A stretch of 24,182 nt of DNA from JANRKT01 sp033763355 (GTDB lineage Bacteria > Bacteroidota > Bacteroidia > Chitinophagales > Chitinophagaceae), in NCBI GenBank assembly GCA_033763355.1, contig JANRKT010000352.1, positions 1-24,182 of the forward strand, written 5' to 3'. The translations under genes and the position numbers were made by a program. Positions 21,848-24,182 of this stretch are shown here, one piece after another. Position 1 is the first letter of the stretch; every line of letters begins with the position of its first letter. The notes under the pieces were generated by a model that saw nothing but the letters and a program-made list of their open reading frames with translations, did no database searches and was not told the origin of the DNA.

Positions 21848-23755
21848 TCAGTAATGCCATTGCATAAAGGCCTCCAGCGCTGCATATTTTGGTAAACCAA
21901 GCTTATTGTATATTTCTGCGGTGGCTGCATTGCGCTGTTCAGCCCTTTCCCAGAATTCCCTGTCATCACTGCCCTGGAACACTACCCCATCCTTTTGAGA
22001 CTGGTGGATAAATATACCGTTGCGTTTTTGTACCACCTGGTCAGGGCTCATGGGGATGATCATGTCCACATCCCAGCAATCCCATTCAGCCCATGCCCCC
22101 CTGTATAACCAAAGCCAGCAGTCTTTTACGGATTCATCTTTTGTATCCTTCAGGCGTTTCAAAGCTTCAAAGATGATGTCAAAACATACTTTGTGTGTAC
22201 CATGCGGGTCAGCAAAATCACCTGCTGCAAAAATCTGGTGAGGGTTTACTTTTCTGATGAGTTCCATTGTAATTTTTATATCCTCTTCACCCGGAGGATT
22301 TTTTTCAATCAACCCTGTTTCATAAAACGGAAGGTTCATGAAATGAATATTCTCATCTTTGATACCAACATACCTGCATGTGGCCCTTGCTTCAGTTCTT
22401 CTTATTAAACCTTTAATAGACCTTATTTCATCGGTATCCTTTTGATAAGGTTTCTTTGTTTTCAAAAAAGATTTTCCATCGCTCCATATTTTGGCAGCAC
22501 GGCTTTTATCAATACCAAATATTTCATCAAACTCTACAGCGAAGTCGATAAACCGCATTACAAATTCATCGCTTACGGCAATATTACCGGAGGTTTGGTA
22601 GCCTACATGCACATCATGCCCCTGTTCATGAAGGCGTATAAAAGTCCCGCCCATTGAAATAATGTCATCGTCGGGGTGAGGTGAAAAGATAATTACTCTT
22701 TTATGCTGGGGTTCCCTTCTTTCGGGGTGCCTCGGTACTTCTTCCGAGAACTTTCCTCCGGGCCATCCTGTAATGGTATCCCTCATACCGTTGAATACAC
22801 GTATGTTGATGTCGTAAGCATTGCCAAACTTTACCAAGAGGTCGCTTAAACCGTGATTATTGTAATCGTTATTGGTCAGCATCAGCAATGGCTTGTTTAA
22901 ATCAAGTGCCATACTGCATACTGCTTTGCGTATCATTTTTTCCGTCCATTCACATTCACCCGTCAGCCACGGTGTTTTAAAACGGGTGAGTTCCTGCGTT
23001 GCCCCTTCATCTAAAACGAACTGGCAGTTGGGGTGTTCCTGCAGGAAAGATGCAGGCACATGATCTGTAATATTTCCTTCAACTGATTTGCGGATGATGG
23101 ATGCTTTTCTCTGGCCCCATGCAAGCAATATAATCCGTTTTGCTTTGAGAATTGTATTGATACCTACTGTTATTGCAAGGCGTGGAACCTGCGAAATGCT
23201 GTTGAATTCATATGCATTGGCCAAACGTGTGGTGTTATCCAATGCAACAAGGCGTGTGGTGGAATTGCGGCTGGAACCTGGTTCATTAAAACCAATATGC
23301 CCGTTTAGTCCTATTCCCAGTACCTGCAGGTCAATACCACCTGCAAGTTCAATTTTCTTTTCAAATGTGGCGGCATAAGACCGGGTATCATTCTTTTCAA
23401 TGGTGCCGTCGGGTATATGAATATTTGCGGGGTCAATATCAATATGGTTAAAGAGGTTTTTCTTCATGAAGCTGTGATAGCTTTGCGGTGCATCCGGCTC
23501 CATGGGATAGTACTCATCAAGGTTGAATGATATGACATTCTTAAAACTCAACCCTTCTTTTTTATGCAGGCGTACCAGTTCTGCATATAGTGATTTTGGA
23601 GTTGCACCCGTAGCCAGGCCCAATACACATGGCCTTCCCTCTTTTTGTTTCTGCCTGATAAGTTCTGCAATTTCTTTTGCAGCATAAACGGCAGCTTTTA
23701 CATCGTCTTTAAAGATCTGAACGGGAATTTTTTCAAATGAATCTGCGAGGCTCAT
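21848..23755 (-). CDS. nagB: Glucosamine-6-phosphate deaminase fused to a PIG-L-type deacetylase domain
   Basis: I chose ATG 23755 (635 residues). The frame can be extended to a TTG at 23785, but that TTG lies inside a likely -7 box. Residues 1-260 are NagB-like: LGLATGATP (phosphate loop), SFNLDEYYP (Asp80, Glu81), GIGLNGHIGFNEPG (His152, Glu158), matching the catalytic Asp, His and Glu of the deaminase that turns glucosamine-6-P into fructose-6-P and ammonia. The region from about 350 is a PIG-L/LmbE domain with SPHPDDD (360-364) and ADPHGTH as metal-binding motifs, the fold of GlcNAc deacetylases. The fusion could deacetylate and then deaminate an amino sugar, but the substrate of the second half is unproven. 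This arrangement is common in Bacteroidota. It follows a hexosaminidase-like gene on the same strand. Confidence 0.92.
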   Translation of the reverse strand: MSLADSFEKIPVQIFKDDVKAAVYAAKEIAELIRQKQKEGRPCVLGLATGATPKSLYAELVRLHKKEGLSFKNVISFNLDEYYPMEPDAPQSYHSFMKKNLFNHIDIDPANIHIPDGTIEKNDTRSYAATFEKKIELAGGIDLQVLGIGLNGHIGFNEPGSSRNSTTRLVALDNTTRLANAYEFNSISQVPRLAITVGINTILKAKRIILLAWGQRKASIIRKSVEGNITDHVPASFLQEHPNCQFVLDEGATQELTRFKTPWLTGECEWTEKMIRKAVCSMALDLNKPLLMLTNNDYNNHGLSDLLVKFGNAYDINIRVFNGMRDTITGWPGGKFSEEVPRHPERREPQHKRVIIFSPHPDDDIISMGGTFIRLHEQGHDVHVGYQTSGNIAVSDEFVMRFIDFAVEFDEIFGIDKSRAAKIWSDGKSFLKTKKPYQKDTDEIRSIKGLIRRTEARATCRYVGIKDENIHFMNLPFYETGLIEKNPPGEEDIKITMELIRKVNPHQIFAAGDFADPHGTHKVCFDIIFEALKRLKDTKDESVKDCWLWLYRGAWAEWDCWDVDMIIPMSPDQVVQKRNGIFIHQSQKDGVVFQGSDDREFWERAEQRNAATAEIYNKLGLPKYAALEAFMQWHY

Positions 23756-23782
23756 AATATTAACAGGTTTATTTAAGGCGAA

Positions 23783-23790
23783 CAAAAATA
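23783..23790 (-). promoter_or_regulatory. Candidate -7 box before the deaminase fusion gene
   Basis: On the minus strand this reads TATTTTTG, a full match to TAnnTTTG, 27 bases before ATG 23755. It supports that start over TTG 23785 and suggests a promoter of its own in addition to readthrough from the upstream gene. No convincing -33 element is seen. Confidence 0.4.
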
Positions 23791-23805
23791 ATGATTCGGA
23801 AATTG

Positions 23806-24182
23806 TTATTCTATAATAACTTCATCAACAAACATCATGGCTTTCCCTCCTGCTGAAGGACGTCCTTCAGGAATAATGCCCTGGTTTTTGGCAAATACCT
23901 TTACATAACGTGACGATACAGGTGAAAAATGAACTGACATGTACCCCATGCCCTGCTTATCTTCTTTATAATCAGATCCCCTTCCGGCCAGGTTAAAACT
24001 CTTTCCATCATTCGAAGTATAGGCTTCAATGTATTGCGGAATATAGCATCGGCTGCCGTTGTATTGGGCAACATGGCAACTGAGTTTTGAAATGCTTTGT
24101 TCAATACCAAGGTCAATTTCAGCTTCCATATCAATGCCCAACCATCCCAGCCATTCTGTAGAACCCAATGCAAATTTTGAAA
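23806..24182 (-). CDS. C-terminal end of a probable GH20 beta-N-acetylhexosaminidase (partial)
   Basis: The frame is open to the window edge, so only the last 125 or so residues are seen. They form a beta-rich module of the F5/8 type C (discoidin-like) kind: WLGWLGIDMEAEIDLG, then a strand with QYIEAYTSNDGKSF and RYVKVFAKNQG. Such modules end many Bacteroidota GH20 hexosaminidases, which release GlcNAc from chitin or glycans outside the cytoplasm. The catalytic domain lies beyond the window, so GH20 is inferred from this tail and from the adjacent amino-sugar deaminase. The stop codon is about 50 bases before ATG 23755, fitting a shared transcript. Confidence 0.7.
   Translation of the reverse strand, partial: SKFALGSTEWLGWLGIDMEAEIDLGIEQSISKLSCHVAQYNGSRCYIPQYIEAYTSNDGKSFNLAGRGSDYKEDKQGMGYMSVHFSPVSSRYVKVFAKNQGIIPEGRPSAGGKAMMFVDEVIIE

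Noticed and set aside
23756..23785. Ten-residue N-terminal extension of the deaminase fusion from TTG 23785
   Set aside because: The TTG overlaps a TAnnTTTG box and the NagB-like fold begins after ATG 23755.

Overview
The window looks like a piece of a Bacteroidota chromosome, most likely near the Chitinophagaceae. Start codons mostly lack Shine-Dalgarno sequences. Several genes are preceded by TAnnTTTG-type -7 boxes. There is a fused GlcNAc-6-P deaminase/PIG-L protein beside a GH20-type C-terminus, and a giant Reg_prop (two-component propeller) sensor kinase. These are typical of the phylum; the family-level placement is inference. I see no insertion sequence, phage gene or CRISPR array.

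Left part (1-11574): a signalling cluster. On the minus strand are a hybrid histidine kinase with two receiver domains, cut by the window edge, and a small membrane protein. On the plus strand are a soluble PAS kinase, a receiver-GAF-like-kinase protein, a membrane-anchored thioredoxin-fold protein with a CPC motif, a multi-spanning PAS kinase, and a 1150-residue periplasmic double-propeller kinase. Three of these kinases share nearly the same unusual transmitter, whose histidine box reads HDIGNAVVG, while their sensor parts are unrelated. No DNA-binding output domain is visible here.

Middle part (11704-21347): what looks like a long minus-strand operon for sulfur handling. In transcription order it holds an ArsR-rhodanese regulator, a rhodanese/persulfide-dioxygenase-like fusion, a c-type haem protein, a SAM methyltransferase, a DsrE-like protein with an apparent frameshift at its start, a nucleoside phosphorylase-like enzyme, an MFS transporter, the two halves of a YeeE/YedE sulfur-compound transporter, an alpha/beta-hydrolase-adenylate cyclase fusion, a truncated methyltransferase and a second copy of the YeeE second half. 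A perfect 34-bp palindrome lies between the regulator and a divergent ArsM-like methyltransferase that lacks two of the expected arsenic-binding cysteines. The likely logic is that the ArsR-rhodanese protein senses persulfide or a related species and controls both directions; import, sulfur transfer, oxidation and methylation genes follow. The nucleoside enzyme and the cyclase do not fit standard sulfide-detoxification operons and are the most novel part.

Right part (21348-24182): a short gene-poor stretch, a tRNA-Arg(ACG) with its own -7 box and terminator, the deaminase/PIG-L fusion, and the C-terminal end of a probable beta-N-acetylhexosaminidase. The last two are amino-sugar (chitin or glycan) metabolism genes.
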